A stretch of DNA of 60,827 nucleotides from assembly GCF_900659615.1 (NCBI RefSeq), contig NZ_CAACUY010000035.1, positions 1-60,827 on the forward strand, given 5' to 3'. Both the position numbers and the translations under genes were made by a program. The stretch comes from Actinomadura fibrosa. Lineage in GTDB: Bacteria > Actinomycetota > Actinomycetes > Streptosporangiales > Streptosporangiaceae. Position 1 is the first letter of the stretch; every line of letters begins with the position of its first letter. The notes under the pieces are model-generated. The model searched no databases. It was not told where the DNA came from and saw nothing but the letters and a program-made list of their open reading frames with translations. This document shows, one piece after another, positions 10,643 to 18,670 of this stretch.

Positions 10643-12015
10643 GCGGACCGGACGGGCTGCACACGCTGGACGGACCGGACGCGCTGGACGGACCGGACGG
10701 GCTGGACGGGCTGGACGAGCGGCGCCGCGACCTGGTCGCGGCGGCGTGGAAGCACGTCACGGCGGCGCGGCTGCGCGAGCTGGTCGTCGGCCTCGTGAAC
10801 GAGCCCAGCCCCACCGGCGGTGAAGGAGCGCTGGCGGGGCACATCGCGGGCACGCTCGGCGCGTCCGGCATCACGGCGGCGGTGCAGCCGCTCGACGACC
10901 GGCAGGCCAACGCGTGGGGGCGGCTCCACGGCGACGGCACCGGCCCCGACCTGATGCTGTACGCGCCGATCGACACGCTGACCACCGGCGACGCGGCCGA
11001 GGACGCGCCGTGGACGGGCCCGGACCTGCGACCCGACATGCGGCCCAGCGCCTCCGTCGTGGGTGACCTCGTGACCGGGCTCGGCGCCTCCAACCCGAAA
11101 GGGCACGCCGCCTGCGTGATGATGGCCGCCGAGGCCGTCCACCGGGCGGGGCTGCCGCTGACCGGGGACCTGCTGGTCGCGTTCGGCGCCGGGGGCATGC
11201 CCACGAACGCGCTGGACGGCGGTGTCCGGCGCAACACCGGCCAGGGCGCCGGCTGCTCCTTCCTCCTGGAGCAGGGGCACTGGGCCGACTTCGCGGTGAT
11301 CGCCAAGCCCGGCTGGACGGTGTCGTGGGAGGAGGTCGGGCTCGCCTGGTTCGAGGTGACCGTACGCGGGATCCACACCTATGTCGGGTCCCGCCACCGG
11401 CTGCCGTACGACAACGCGATCGCCCGCGCGGGCGAGGTGGCCGTGCGGCTGGAGCGCTGGTTCGAGGAGTACGCCGAGCGGCACACCGAGGGCACGGTCG
11501 CCCCACAGGGCATCGTCGCCGCGATCGAGGCGGGACGGCCGCGGATGGCGGCGGTCACCCCGGCCTCCTGCCGGCTGCTGGTCGATCTGCGGCTGAGCCC
11601 CTGGACGACGCCGATGCAGGCCAAGCGGGAGTTCGCCGCCGCGATCGAGGGGATCCGTGCCGAGCTGCCCGGCGTCGAGCTGGTGTCGGAGATGGTCCTC
11701 GCCATTCCGGGCTCCGCGTCCGATCCGGGCATGTGGGCGTCCCGCAGCGCGATCGCCGCCTGGGAGGCGCTGGAGGGCCGCCCGCACGAGGTGATCCGCG
11801 GCAACAGCGGCGCCACTGACGCCAACATCCTGCGCAACCGGGGCGTGCCGACCGTGCGGATCGGCATGCCGAAGGTCACCGGCGCGCCGTCCGAGATCGA
11901 CTTCGCCATGGGGATGAACGCCGTCGACGTCCGGGAGATGGAGCGCCTCACCCGGCTCCTCGTCCGCACGGCGGTCGACACCGTCACCCGTACCCGACGG
12001 GAGGTGGGGCTGTGA
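10639..12015 (+). CDS. M20-peptidase-like protein lacking canonical metal ligands
   Basis: 458 aa. The fold matches the M20/ArgE-DapE family, but the expected ligands are replaced. The first motif reads YAPIDT (108-113) where GHxD is usual. The bridging Asp of the GRGxxDMKG motif is Asn152 in GASNPKG, and the catalytic Glu-Glu is absent in AFGAGGMPTN (181-190). The N-terminus carries an imperfect LDGPDG repeat (residues 3-27). It may be a metal-free hydrolase, or a scaffold or isomerase-like protein. GTGA overlaps occur on both sides. Its job in the pathway cannot be named. Confidence 0.75.
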   Translation: MSGPDGLHTLDGPDALDGPDGLDGLDERRRDLVAAAWKHVTAARLRELVVGLVNEPSPTGGEGALAGHIAGTLGASGITAAVQPLDDRQANAWGRLHGDGTGPDLMLYAPIDTLTTGDAAEDAPWTGPDLRPDMRPSASVVGDLVTGLGASNPKGHAACVMMAAEAVHRAGLPLTGDLLVAFGAGGMPTNALDGGVRRNTGQGAGCSFLLEQGHWADFAVIAKPGWTVSWEEVGLAWFEVTVRGIHTYVGSRHRLPYDNAIARAGEVAVRLERWFEEYAERHTEGTVAPQGIVAAIEAGRPRMAAVTPASCRLLVDLRLSPWTTPMQAKREFAAAIEGIRAELPGVELVSEMVLAIPGSASDPGMWASRSAIAAWEALEGRPHEVIRGNSGATDANILRNRGVPTVRIGMPKVTGAPSEIDFAMGMNAVDVREMERLTRLLVRTAVDTVTRTRREVGL

Positions 12016-12968
12016 CACGGATCGTGCTCGGTGTCGGCGCGTCGCACAGCACGCTGATGAACACGCACTGGGAGGAGACGGTCCACAAGGACGAGGCCGG
12101 GCGGTTCCGCGACGCCCTGTACGCCGCGCGCGACCGGATCGCCGCGGCCCGTCCGGACACCGTCGTCCTGGTGGGCTCGAACCACTTCCGCGGGTTCTGG
12201 CTGGACCTCATCCCGAGCTTCACGATCGGGGTCGGCGAGTGCGTCGCGAGCGGCGAGTCCGGCACGCCGAAGGGCCCGCAGCCGGTGGACGAGGAGCTGG
12301 CCCGCCACGTCGCCGGCAGCCTCGTGGAGGGCGGCCGCTTCGACGTCGCCTTCTCGGCCCGGCTCCAGATCGACCACGGCCAGTCGCACGCGATCCAGTA
12401 CCTGCTCGCCGGGCTCGATGTGCGGATCGTCCCGATCGTCGTGAACGTCTTCGCGCCGCCGCTGCCCACGCTCGCCCGCTGCGACGCGCTCGGCCGCGCG
12501 GTCCGGGAGGCCGTCGAGGCGTTCCCCGGCGAGCGCCGCGTCGCCGTGATCGGCTCCGGCGGCCTGTCGCACCGGCTCCCCTGGCCGGACTGGCGCAGCC
12601 CGGACGGCGAGGACGAGGAGTTCATGGTCCGGGCGTGGCTCGACGGCCGGAACAACTGGCAGGACTACGACGCGCGCCGCCGCGAGATCATCCGGGCCGC
12701 CCGGGCGGCGATCAACCCGGAGTTCGACGACGCGTTCCTGGCCATGGTCGAGAAGGGCGAGCTGCACCGCATCACCGCCTACACCACCGAACGCCTCGAA
12801 GAGGCCGCCGGCAACGGCGCGCAGGAAGTGCGCACCTGGCTGGTCATGGCCGCCGCGCTCGGCCACGTCCCCGGCCGGCGGCTCGCCTACGAGGCCGTCC
12901 CCGAATGGCTCACCGGCATGGCCGTCGCCGTCATCGAGCCCGAGAACCACGGAAGGGTCCCCGCATGA
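12012..12968 (+). CDS. Class III extradiol ring-cleavage dioxygenase, MhpB type
   Basis: 318 aa, close to the usual length of MhpB. It would cleave a catechol-like ring next to the hydroxyls using Fe(II). Likely iron ligands are His12 (GASHST), His58 (SNHF) and Glu237 (NPEFD). Other conserved marks are DHGQSH (121-126) and the catalytic loop GSGGLSH with His187. The GTG start overlaps the previous stop, and its own stop overlaps the next ATG. It is followed directly by two alpha/beta hydrolases, as expected for meta-cleavage. Confidence 0.88.
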   Translation: MTRIVLGVGASHSTLMNTHWEETVHKDEAGRFRDALYAARDRIAAARPDTVVLVGSNHFRGFWLDLIPSFTIGVGECVASGESGTPKGPQPVDEELARHVAGSLVEGGRFDVAFSARLQIDHGQSHAIQYLLAGLDVRIVPIVVNVFAPPLPTLARCDALGRAVREAVEAFPGERRVAVIGSGGLSHRLPWPDWRSPDGEDEEFMVRAWLDGRNNWQDYDARRREIIRAARAAINPEFDDAFLAMVEKGELHRITAYTTERLEEAAGNGAQEVRTWLVMAAALGHVPGRRLAYEAVPEWLTGMAVAVIEPENHGRVPA

Positions 12969-13822
12969 GCATCTGGAACGCACTGGCCGACACCGACTAC
13001 CGGCACGCGTACGTCGACGCGGGCGGGGTCAGGACCCGGGCCTTGCAGGCCGGACCGGAGGACGGCGAACACGTCGTCTTCCTGCACGGCACCAGCGGCC
13101 ACCTGGAGGCGTTCGTCCGCAACGTCCCCGAGCACGCCCGGCACTACCGCTGCCACGCGATCGACATGCTCGGCCACGGCTACACCGGCAAGCCGGACGT
13201 CCCGCAGGAGATCCCCGCCTACGTCGACCACCTGATCGCCTACCTCGACGCCGTCGGCGCCGACCGCGCGCACCTGGTCGGCGAGTCGCTCGGCGGCTGG
13301 GTGTCGGCGTGGGCCGCGAGCGAGCACCCGGAGCGGGTCGCGTCCCTGCAACTGCTGTGCATGGGCGGGACCAAGGTCAACCCGGAGGTCATGGAGCGCC
13401 TGAAGAGGACGACGACCGCCGCCTCCCTGGAGGACGACATCGAACTGACCCGCGGCCGGCTGCGCCTGCTCTGGGCCGAGTGGGACGAGGAGTTCGGCGA
13501 CGAGCTCACCGAGGCGCGCTACGCCATCTACCACCGGCCGGACTTCCAGAAGAACCTGCCGAACCTGCTGGCCTTGCAGGAGGTGGAGATCCGCGAGCGC
13601 AACCTGCTCCGCCCCGACCGGATGGCCCGGATCACCGCGCCCACGCTGGTCGTGTGGGGCAACAAGAACCCGTTCGGCGACGTCCCGGAGGCGCAGGCGA
13701 TCGCCGCGGCCATCCCCGGCGCGCGACTGGAGATCTTCAACGAGTGCGGGCACTGGCCCCAGCACGAGCAGGCCGGCCGGTACAACCCGCTCAGCCTCGC
13801 GTTCCTCGCGGAGGCGCGATGA
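12965..13822 (+). CDS. Alpha/beta hydrolase, meta-cleavage-product hydrolase type
   Basis: A 285-aa hydrolase starting in an ATGA overlap directly after the extradiol dioxygenase. It has FLHGTSGH (39-46), nucleophile Ser108 in GESLGG and His263 in CGHWPQHE, the H-x2-Q-x-E pattern of C-C bond hydrolases. At the usual acid position the sequence reads WGNKNPFGD, with Asn235 instead of Asp. Asp239 may substitute. It probably hydrolyses the ring-fission product. Together with the 3498-4358 protein it gives two complete candidates for this step. Confidence 0.82.
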   Translation: MSIWNALADTDYRHAYVDAGGVRTRALQAGPEDGEHVVFLHGTSGHLEAFVRNVPEHARHYRCHAIDMLGHGYTGKPDVPQEIPAYVDHLIAYLDAVGADRAHLVGESLGGWVSAWAASEHPERVASLQLLCMGGTKVNPEVMERLKRTTTAASLEDDIELTRGRLRLLWAEWDEEFGDELTEARYAIYHRPDFQKNLPNLLALQEVEIRERNLLRPDRMARITAPTLVVWGNKNPFGDVPEAQAIAAAIPGARLEIFNECGHWPQHEQAGRYNPLSLAFLAEAR

Positions 13823-14598
13823 TCCGAAAGGGGTACGCCGACACGTCCTTCGGGCAGGTGCACTACGCCGAGTGCGGAACCGGCGCGCCCGTGGTGCTCC
13901 TGCACCAGACGCCGCGCTCCTGGGACGAGTACCGCGAGGTGCTCCCCCTCCTCGGCCGGACGCACCGCGCGATCGCCATGGACACGATCGGCTTCGGCGC
14001 CTCCGCGCCGCTCGCCGAGCACAGCATCGAGAACTACGCCGCCGCCGTCCTGGAGTTCCTCGACGCGCTCGGCCTGGACCGCGCGACGCTGGCGGGCCAC
14101 CACACCGGCGGCGTCATCGCGGTCGAGGCGGCGGCGCGGGCGCCGGAGCGCGTCGAGCGGCTGGTGCTCTCCTCCACCCCGTACGTCGACGCCGCCGCGC
14201 GCGAGGCGCGGCGGCACCGCCCGCCGATCGAGCATGGGGAGAGCGACCCCGACGGGGGTCATCTCACGGAGATCTGGCGGCGCCGGCAGCCCTTCTACCC
14301 CGCGGGCCGGCCGGACGTGTTCGACCGGCTCGTCCGGGACGTGCTGGTCCTCGGCCCGGACGCGGAGAAGGGCCACCGGGCGGTCGGCGCGTACCGCATG
14401 GAGGAGCGGATCGGCCTCGTCCGCTGCCCGGTGCTGTGCATCGGCGCGTCGGCCGATCCGTTCAGCTTCCCCGACCTGGAGCCGCTGTCGGCGCGCCTCG
14501 GCGATCCGGCCATTGCGGTGATCGAGGGCGGCATGGTCCCATTGATGGAGCTGCACTCCTCCGAGGTAGCCGATCTCATCGCGAGGTTCGCGTCATGA
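13819..14598 (+). CDS. Alpha/beta-hydrolase-fold protein with His at the nucleophile position
   Basis: 259 aa, beginning in an ATGA overlap. The fold is clear (VVLLHQTPRSWDEY, DTIGFGAS). However, the nucleophile elbow reads GHHTGG (93-98), placing His95 where Ser, Asp or Cys normally sits, and the C-terminal catalytic His motif is replaced by EGGMVPLMELH. It is unlikely to be a classic serine hydrolase. It could catalyse a non-hydrolytic step (lyase, decarboxylase or cofactor-free chemistry) or bind an intermediate. Its stop overlaps the start of the IclR gene. Confidence 0.72.
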   Translation: MIRKGYADTSFGQVHYAECGTGAPVVLLHQTPRSWDEYREVLPLLGRTHRAIAMDTIGFGASAPLAEHSIENYAAAVLEFLDALGLDRATLAGHHTGGVIAVEAAARAPERVERLVLSSTPYVDAAAREARRHRPPIEHGESDPDGGHLTEIWRRRQPFYPAGRPDVFDRLVRDVLVLGPDAEKGHRAVGAYRMEERIGLVRCPVLCIGASADPFSFPDLEPLSARLGDPAIAVIEGGMVPLMELHSSEVADLIARFAS

Positions 14599-15398
14599 CC
14601 GTGGTTCCGTTCGCTCGCCCCGCTACCGATCCCCCGCTCACCGCCCAGAACGATGCCGAAGCGATGAATTCGGTTCTCGGCAAGGCGCGATTGATCATCG
14701 AGTCCTTCACCGCGGAGGACGACGTCCTCTCCCTGGCCGAGCTGGTACGGCGCTCCGGGGTGGCGAAGGCCAGCGTGCACCGGCTCGCGCAGGAGCTCCT
14801 CGACTGGGGGGTGCTGGAGCGGGCCGGCAACCGCTACCGCCTCGGCCTGCGGCTGTTCGAGATCGGCCAGCGGGTGCCCCGGCAGCGCACCCTGCGCGAG
14901 GCCGCCCTCCCGTACATGGAGGACCTGCTGATCGCCACGCAGGAGGCCGTCCACTTCGCGATCCACGACGGCCTCGACGTGCTGTACGTCGAGAAGCTCA
15001 TCGTGCACCGCGGCATCAACAAGCAGTCCCGCGTCGCCGGCCGCCTCCCGCTGTACTGCACCGCGACGGGGAAGATGATCCTCGCGTTCTCGCCGCCGTC
15101 CCTGTTCCGCGAGGTCGTGGACAACGGCCTGCGGCCGCTCACCCGCAAGACCGTCGTGCAGCCCGGGCTGCTGCGCGCGCAGCTCGCCAAGGTCCGCCAC
15201 GACCGGCTGGCGGTCGAGGTCGAGGAGACGAGGCTCGGCTACATGAGCGTCGCCGTCCCCGTCTTCAGCGGCCCCACGACGCTCGCGGGCGCCCTCTCGA
15301 TCACCGCGCCCACCTGCCGCATGCACATCGTCCGTTTCACCGCCGCGCTCCGCACCGCCGGCCTCGGCATCTCCCGCACCCTCCAGGCCCAGGCCTGA
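14595..15398 (+). CDS. IclR-family transcriptional regulator
   Basis: 267 aa. An N-terminal winged helix-turn-helix (about 25-90) with LAELVRRSGVAKASVHRLAQEL is followed by a GAF-like effector domain (about 95-262) typical of IclR proteins that control aromatic catabolism. It is the last gene of the coupled operon 9309-15398, hence probably autoregulated. It is the only DNA-binding regulator inside the island and the best candidate to bind the 17-bp palindromes. Whether it activates or represses is not visible. Confidence 0.88.
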   Translation: MTVVPFARPATDPPLTAQNDAEAMNSVLGKARLIIESFTAEDDVLSLAELVRRSGVAKASVHRLAQELLDWGVLERAGNRYRLGLRLFEIGQRVPRQRTLREAALPYMEDLLIATQEAVHFAIHDGLDVLYVEKLIVHRGINKQSRVAGRLPLYCTATGKMILAFSPPSLFREVVDNGLRPLTRKTVVQPGLLRAQLAKVRHDRLAVEVEETRLGYMSVAVPVFSGPTTLAGALSITAPTCRMHIVRFTAALRTAGLGISRTLQAQA

Positions 15399-15435
15399 CG
15401 CCCGGGCCCGGCCCGACTGTCCAAGGCCGACTGTC

Positions 15436-15469
15436 CAGGCCCGGGTCGGACGGTCCGGGCCCGGGCCTG
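15436..15469. terminator. Stem-loop between convergent IclR and SDR genes
   Basis: A perfect 10-bp inverted repeat, CAGGCCCGGG (15436-15445) and CCCGGGCCTG (15460-15469), with a 14-nt loop and no T tract. It sits in the 81-bp gap between the convergent genes and may end transcription from both sides. Confidence 0.6.
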
Positions 15470-15479
15470 GGACGCTCCG

Positions 15480-16232
15480 TCAGTGCGCGAGGTAGCCGCC
15501 GTCCACCGGCAGCGTCGCGCCGGTCAGGTAGCCGGAGTGCTCGCCGGCCAGCAGGAGCAGCGCGGCGGTCAGCTCGTGGGTCTCGCCCCAGCGGCCCACC
15601 GGCACCTCCTTGCGCACCATGGCGAGCGCCACCGGATCGTCGCGGGACGCCTCGTTCATCTCCGTCAGCACCGGCCCGGGCAGCAGGCAGTTGGCCGTCA
15701 CGCCCGACCCGGCCAGCTCCAGCGCCAGGGACTTGGTCAACTGCACCACCGCGCCCTTCGACGCGGCGTACCCGGCGCGTTCCGGAGCACCGACGACGCC
15801 GAGGACCGAGCCGATCGTGACGATGCGGCCGTAACCGGCGGCGGCCATCCGCCTGCTCGCCTCCCGCACGGTGTACCAGGTGCCGAAGAAGTTGGTCGCC
15901 ATGCAGGCGTGGAGCGCTTCCGTGCCGAGGTCGGCGACGCTGCCCCGGGCGAGGGTCCCGGCGCTGGTGACCAGGATGTCCGGGCCGCCGATGCTCTCGG
16001 CCACCCGCTCGACCGTGGCGCGCACCTGGTCCTCGGACGAGACGTCGCAGCCCAGCCCGACGGCCTCGGGGCCGATGCGCTCGGCGCACGCCGCGGCCCG
16101 GTCCGGGTCCCGCGAGGTGATCGCGACGCGCGCGCCGGCCGCGGCCATGGCGCGCGCCGCGGCGAGACCGATGCCGGAGGCGCCGCCGGTGATCAGCGCC
16201 GTCCGGCCGGCGAGGGAGAACATGTTCGACAT
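15480..16232 (-). CDS. Short-chain dehydrogenase/reductase
   Basis: 250 aa, classical SDR. It has the NAD(P) motif TGGASGIG (15-22), the NAG-equivalent TSAGT, catalytic Ser in IGSVLG and YAASK. The C-terminal LPVDGG is typical of FabG-like members. It probably oxidises or reduces a hydroxyl or keto group of a pathway intermediate. Island palindrome D lies 42 bp upstream, placing it in the regulon. Confidence 0.88.
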   Translation of the reverse strand: MSNMFSLAGRTALITGGASGIGLAAARAMAAAGARVAITSRDPDRAAACAERIGPEAVGLGCDVSSEDQVRATVERVAESIGGPDILVTSAGTLARGSVADLGTEALHACMATNFFGTWYTVREASRRMAAAGYGRIVTIGSVLGVVGAPERAGYAASKGAVVQLTKSLALELAGSGVTANCLLPGPVLTEMNEASRDDPVALAMVRKEVPVGRWGETHELTAALLLLAGEHSGYLTGATLPVDGGYLAH

Positions 16233-16274
16233 GCGGCGAGCGTAGGAGCCGGCGCTGCTCCGGGCACCCTGTCC

Positions 16275-16291
16275 GGTCTGGTGACCGGAAC
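16275..16291. promoter_or_regulatory. Island palindrome, site D
   Basis: GGTCTGGTGACCGGAAC, a variant of the repeated motif, 42 bp upstream of the SDR start and downstream of the hotdog gene ending at 16302. This implies that the SDR has its own promoter. Confidence 0.5.
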
Positions 16292-16301
16292 GGCCACTCG
16301 A

Positions 16302-16709
16302 TCAACCGGACGGGACGTACACCTCGACGGTGCCGGCGGCGCAGACGGTGCCCTCGGCCGCCGTCCCGGTGAGCGCCAGCTCGACGAGGTGGCCTTCGCC
16401 GGCCTCCCTGACCGCCGTCACCGTCGCCGAGAAGGTCAGGGGGACGTCGGCGTACGCGCTGGCGCGGTTGCGCCACTCGACGCGGCGCAGCACCGCGCCG
16501 GGACCGGCCCAGCGCAGCACCGTGCGGGCGAACATCTCGCCGTGCAGCGTCGACTGGACCACGACGTCCGGGAAGCCCTCGGCGCGGGCGTGCTCCTGGT
16601 CGTAGTGGATGCGGTGGGAGTTCCAGGTGACCGCGCTGAAGCGGAACAGCTGCACCCGCGTGGGCGTGAACTCCAGCGGCGGGCATACCGTGCCCGGTTC
16701 AGGCTTCAT
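16302..16709 (-). CDS. MaoC/HTD2-like dehydratase subunit, catalytic hotdog type (second pair)
   Basis: 135 aa. It contains LFRFSAVTWNSHRIHYD (21-37), the HTD2-branch hydratase signature, also present in the protein at 4969. It starts 11 nt inside the preceding partner gene, so translation is coupled. With the 16699-17217 product it should form a second heteromeric enoyl-thioester hydratase. Confidence 0.77.
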   Translation of the reverse strand: MKPEPGTVCPPLEFTPTRVQLFRFSAVTWNSHRIHYDQEHARAEGFPDVVVQSTLHGEMFARTVLRWAGPGAVLRRVEWRNRASAYADVPLTFSATVTAVREAGEGHLVELALTGTAAEGTVCAAGTVEVYVPSG

Positions 16710-17217
16710 CGGCGTCCCCCAGCACGATGACGGACTCGTCCGACACCACCAGTGGCGTACCGGCCTCGTCGAAGTACTCGGTGCGCAGTCCGAGGACCAC
16801 GAAGTCCCCGGCCTTGCCGCGCTTGCGGTCCGCGCCGGTCAGGGAGCGCTCCGCGTGGATCGTCATGCCGGCCTCCACGGGGGCGAGGAGGCGCACGGCC
16901 TGCCCGCCGTGCACCTGGCGGACCGGCAGCCCCTCGGTGCAGGGCGACTCCCGCACGCCCAGGCCGTCCGGTCGCAGCTCGCCTTCGGGCGGGCCGTCCT
17001 GCCAGCTCAGGATGCCGGTCAGGAACATCGGCGGCGCGGCGACCGGGCGGTCCGCCGCCTCCGCCGCGCGGGCGGCGACGGCGTACCCGTCGTCGCCGAC
17101 CGCGATGGCGTACCGGCACAGGTCCCGGACGGTGATCCGGCCGAGGCGGACGCGTTCGGTGCGGCCGCGCAGCCGGGCGGCGCGGGCGCGGACCTCTTCC
17201 AGGGGGTCGCCGGTCAC
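16699..17217 (-). CDS. MaoC-like dehydratase subunit, N-terminal hotdog type (second pair)
   Basis: 172 aa from a GTG overlapping the binding-protein stop (GTGA). The features ITVRDLCRYAIAVGDD (26-41), PPMFLTGILSWQ and LLAPVEAGMTIHAERSLTGA match MaoC_dehydrat_N/FAS1_DH subunits. It is coupled downstream to the catalytic-type hotdog gene at 16709. The order N-type then C-type repeats that of 4490-5445, suggesting two hydratases for different intermediates. Confidence 0.75.
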   Translation of the reverse strand: MTGDPLEEVRARAARLRGRTERVRLGRITVRDLCRYAIAVGDDGYAVAARAAEAADRPVAAPPMFLTGILSWQDGPPEGELRPDGLGVRESPCTEGLPVRQVHGGQAVRLLAPVEAGMTIHAERSLTGADRKRGKAGDFVVLGLRTEYFDEAGTPLVVSDESVIVLGDADEA

Positions 17218-18230
17218 CTGGCGTACCTCTCGTACCAGCCGCGGACCATCACGGTCCGGAGGTCGGGCCGCGCCTTGATCAGCCCCTGTCCGAGGAGGAA
17301 GTCCAGTTCCCTGCCGGCGGAGGCGTAGTCGGCGTCCGTGAAGCCGCGCGCCGTGAAGTCGATCTCGGGGAGGACCTTGACGGTCGCGTCCACGGGCAGC
17401 TTGACCTGCCGCCGCGTCGCCTCGGCCGCGGCCCTCGGGTCCTTCGCCACGATCCGGTCGGCCTCGGCGACGACCTTGAAGATCTTGCCGGCCGCGTCGT
17501 CGTGGCCGCTCAGCCACTTCTGGTCGGCCAGGAGCCACTGCACGTAGCCGACGCCGAAGTCCCCGATCCGGCCGGCGATGTGACCGCCCTCCTTGACGCC
17601 GTTGGCCGCCCACGGCTCGAACAGGATGTAGCCGTCGATGGAGCCGCGGCCGAGCAGGCCCGGCATGTCCGGCGGAGACCCCTTGGCGATCTTGACGTCG
17701 GCGGGGTCGATGCCGTTGTGCTTCAGGTACGCGTGGGTGGCGTACAGGCCGATGCCCTGGATCGACCCCATCGTCCTGATCTGCTTCGGCGCGTCGACGC
17801 CCTTGCGCAGCACGACCTTGAGGTAGCGGTCGGAGGACTGGAAGACGCCCAGGGCACGCAGGTTCGCGTTGTTCGCCATCAAAGACAGCGCGGTGGAGTC
17901 CGCGTTGGCGGAGATCTGGGCCGTTCCCGCGATGACGGCCTGCGCCGCGGTCGGCCCGCCCTCGGTCTGCATCAGCTGGACGTTCACGCCCGCCTTGGCG
18001 AACATCCCCCGCTGGACGGCCAGGTAGAGCGGCGCGTACGCCGGGTCGACACCGGCGGCGATCCGGATGACCGGGCCCTTGGCCTGCGCGTTCGCGCCGC
18101 CGCTGTCCGTCGACCCCGCCGAGCACGACGCGGCCAGGACCAGCGCCGCGCACGCGGTGAGCGCTCCGGCCGCCCTGCCCGGGACCCGACCCGCTGCGCT
18201 CGCCGGGCGAGCGTTCCTCTTGACGGACAT
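17214..18230 (-). CDS. ABC substrate-binding lipoprotein, NMT1/SsuA family (paralogue 2)
   Basis: A 338-aa lipoprotein with lipid Cys36 (LAASC) and the mature start CSAGSTDSGG shared exactly with the 8082-9059 protein. The two align along their length (for example YAPLYLAVQRGMFAKAGVNV versus the matching region there), so they are duplicates. No permease or ATPase accompanies this copy, so it probably feeds the transporter at 6426-8074, widening its substrate range. It is transcribed with the second hotdog pair. Confidence 0.87.
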   Translation of the reverse strand: MSVKRNARPASAAGRVPGRAAGALTACAALVLAASCSAGSTDSGGANAQAKGPVIRIAAGVDPAYAPLYLAVQRGMFAKAGVNVQLMQTEGGPTAAQAVIAGTAQISANADSTALSLMANNANLRALGVFQSSDRYLKVVLRKGVDAPKQIRTMGSIQGIGLYATHAYLKHNGIDPADVKIAKGSPPDMPGLLGRGSIDGYILFEPWAANGVKEGGHIAGRIGDFGVGYVQWLLADQKWLSGHDDAAGKIFKVVAEADRIVAKDPRAAAEATRRQVKLPVDATVKVLPEIDFTARGFTDADYASAGRELDFLLGQGLIKARPDLRTVMVRGWYERYAR

Positions 18231-18425
18231 CAGTTCTTCTCCTTGGCGAGATCGTGGGCGATCCGGGTGATCCGGTCCTCCTGACCGCCGGGCGGGCGGC
18301 GGTCACCGCAGCGCGACAGGATCCGGGCCGGGCCGGGGTCGTACCGCTCGGCACCGCGGCCCGCATGCCCCGCGCCTCCTGTCACGCGGAGGATCCCAGC
18401 CGCTTTCCAGGGCGGACAGCCGATC

Positions 18426-18442
18426 GTCCTGCTCAGCGGACC
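18426..18442. promoter_or_regulatory. Island palindrome, site E
   Basis: GTCCTGCTCAGCGGACC carries the conserved core and right arm, and it is identical to site G except at one base. It lies 195 bp upstream of the start of binding protein 2. Confidence 0.55.
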
Positions 18443-18586
18443 GCCCGCCCCGGCGCCGGCGGACGCCGCCGCGCGGGCCGAGGAAAGGCCACTGAGCTCC
18501 GGGAAACGCCCGCTGCGGGCACGACGCCGAGGGCGGACGGGCGCCCGCGGCGGAGCGGACGGGCCGGCGTGGTCGGTGAAGGCATG

Positions 18587-18603
18587 AGTCCGCTGAGCGG
18601 ACT
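18587..18603. promoter_or_regulatory. Island palindrome, site F (perfect dyad)
   Basis: AGTCCGCTGAGCGGACT has perfect 8-bp arms around a central G and is the best-formed copy. It lies 67 bp upstream of the carboxylesterase GTG at 18671. Confidence 0.68.
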
Positions 18604-18670
18604 GGCGGCATTGCACGCCTTTCAGGCGCGGCGAAGCATGACCCTCCCCCTCGTCCTCCCGGGAGGATCA

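Larger units (their letters stand above)
18231..18670. other. Divergent control region between binding protein 2 and carboxylesterase
   Basis: About 440 bp without a convincing gene. It contains two copies of the island palindrome (E and F) and the GGGAGG ribosome-binding site at 18661-18666. Confidence 0.6.

Noticed and set aside
10652..10725. Short tandem repeat CTGGACGGACCGGACG suggesting a CRISPR or minisatellite
   Set aside because: It is in frame at the start of the M20-like gene and encodes the LDGPDG repeat. There are no spacers.
14626..14650. Partial motif CCCCCGCTCACCG near the IclR start
   Set aside because: Only the core half matches, the outer arms do not, and it lies within the IclR coding sequence.
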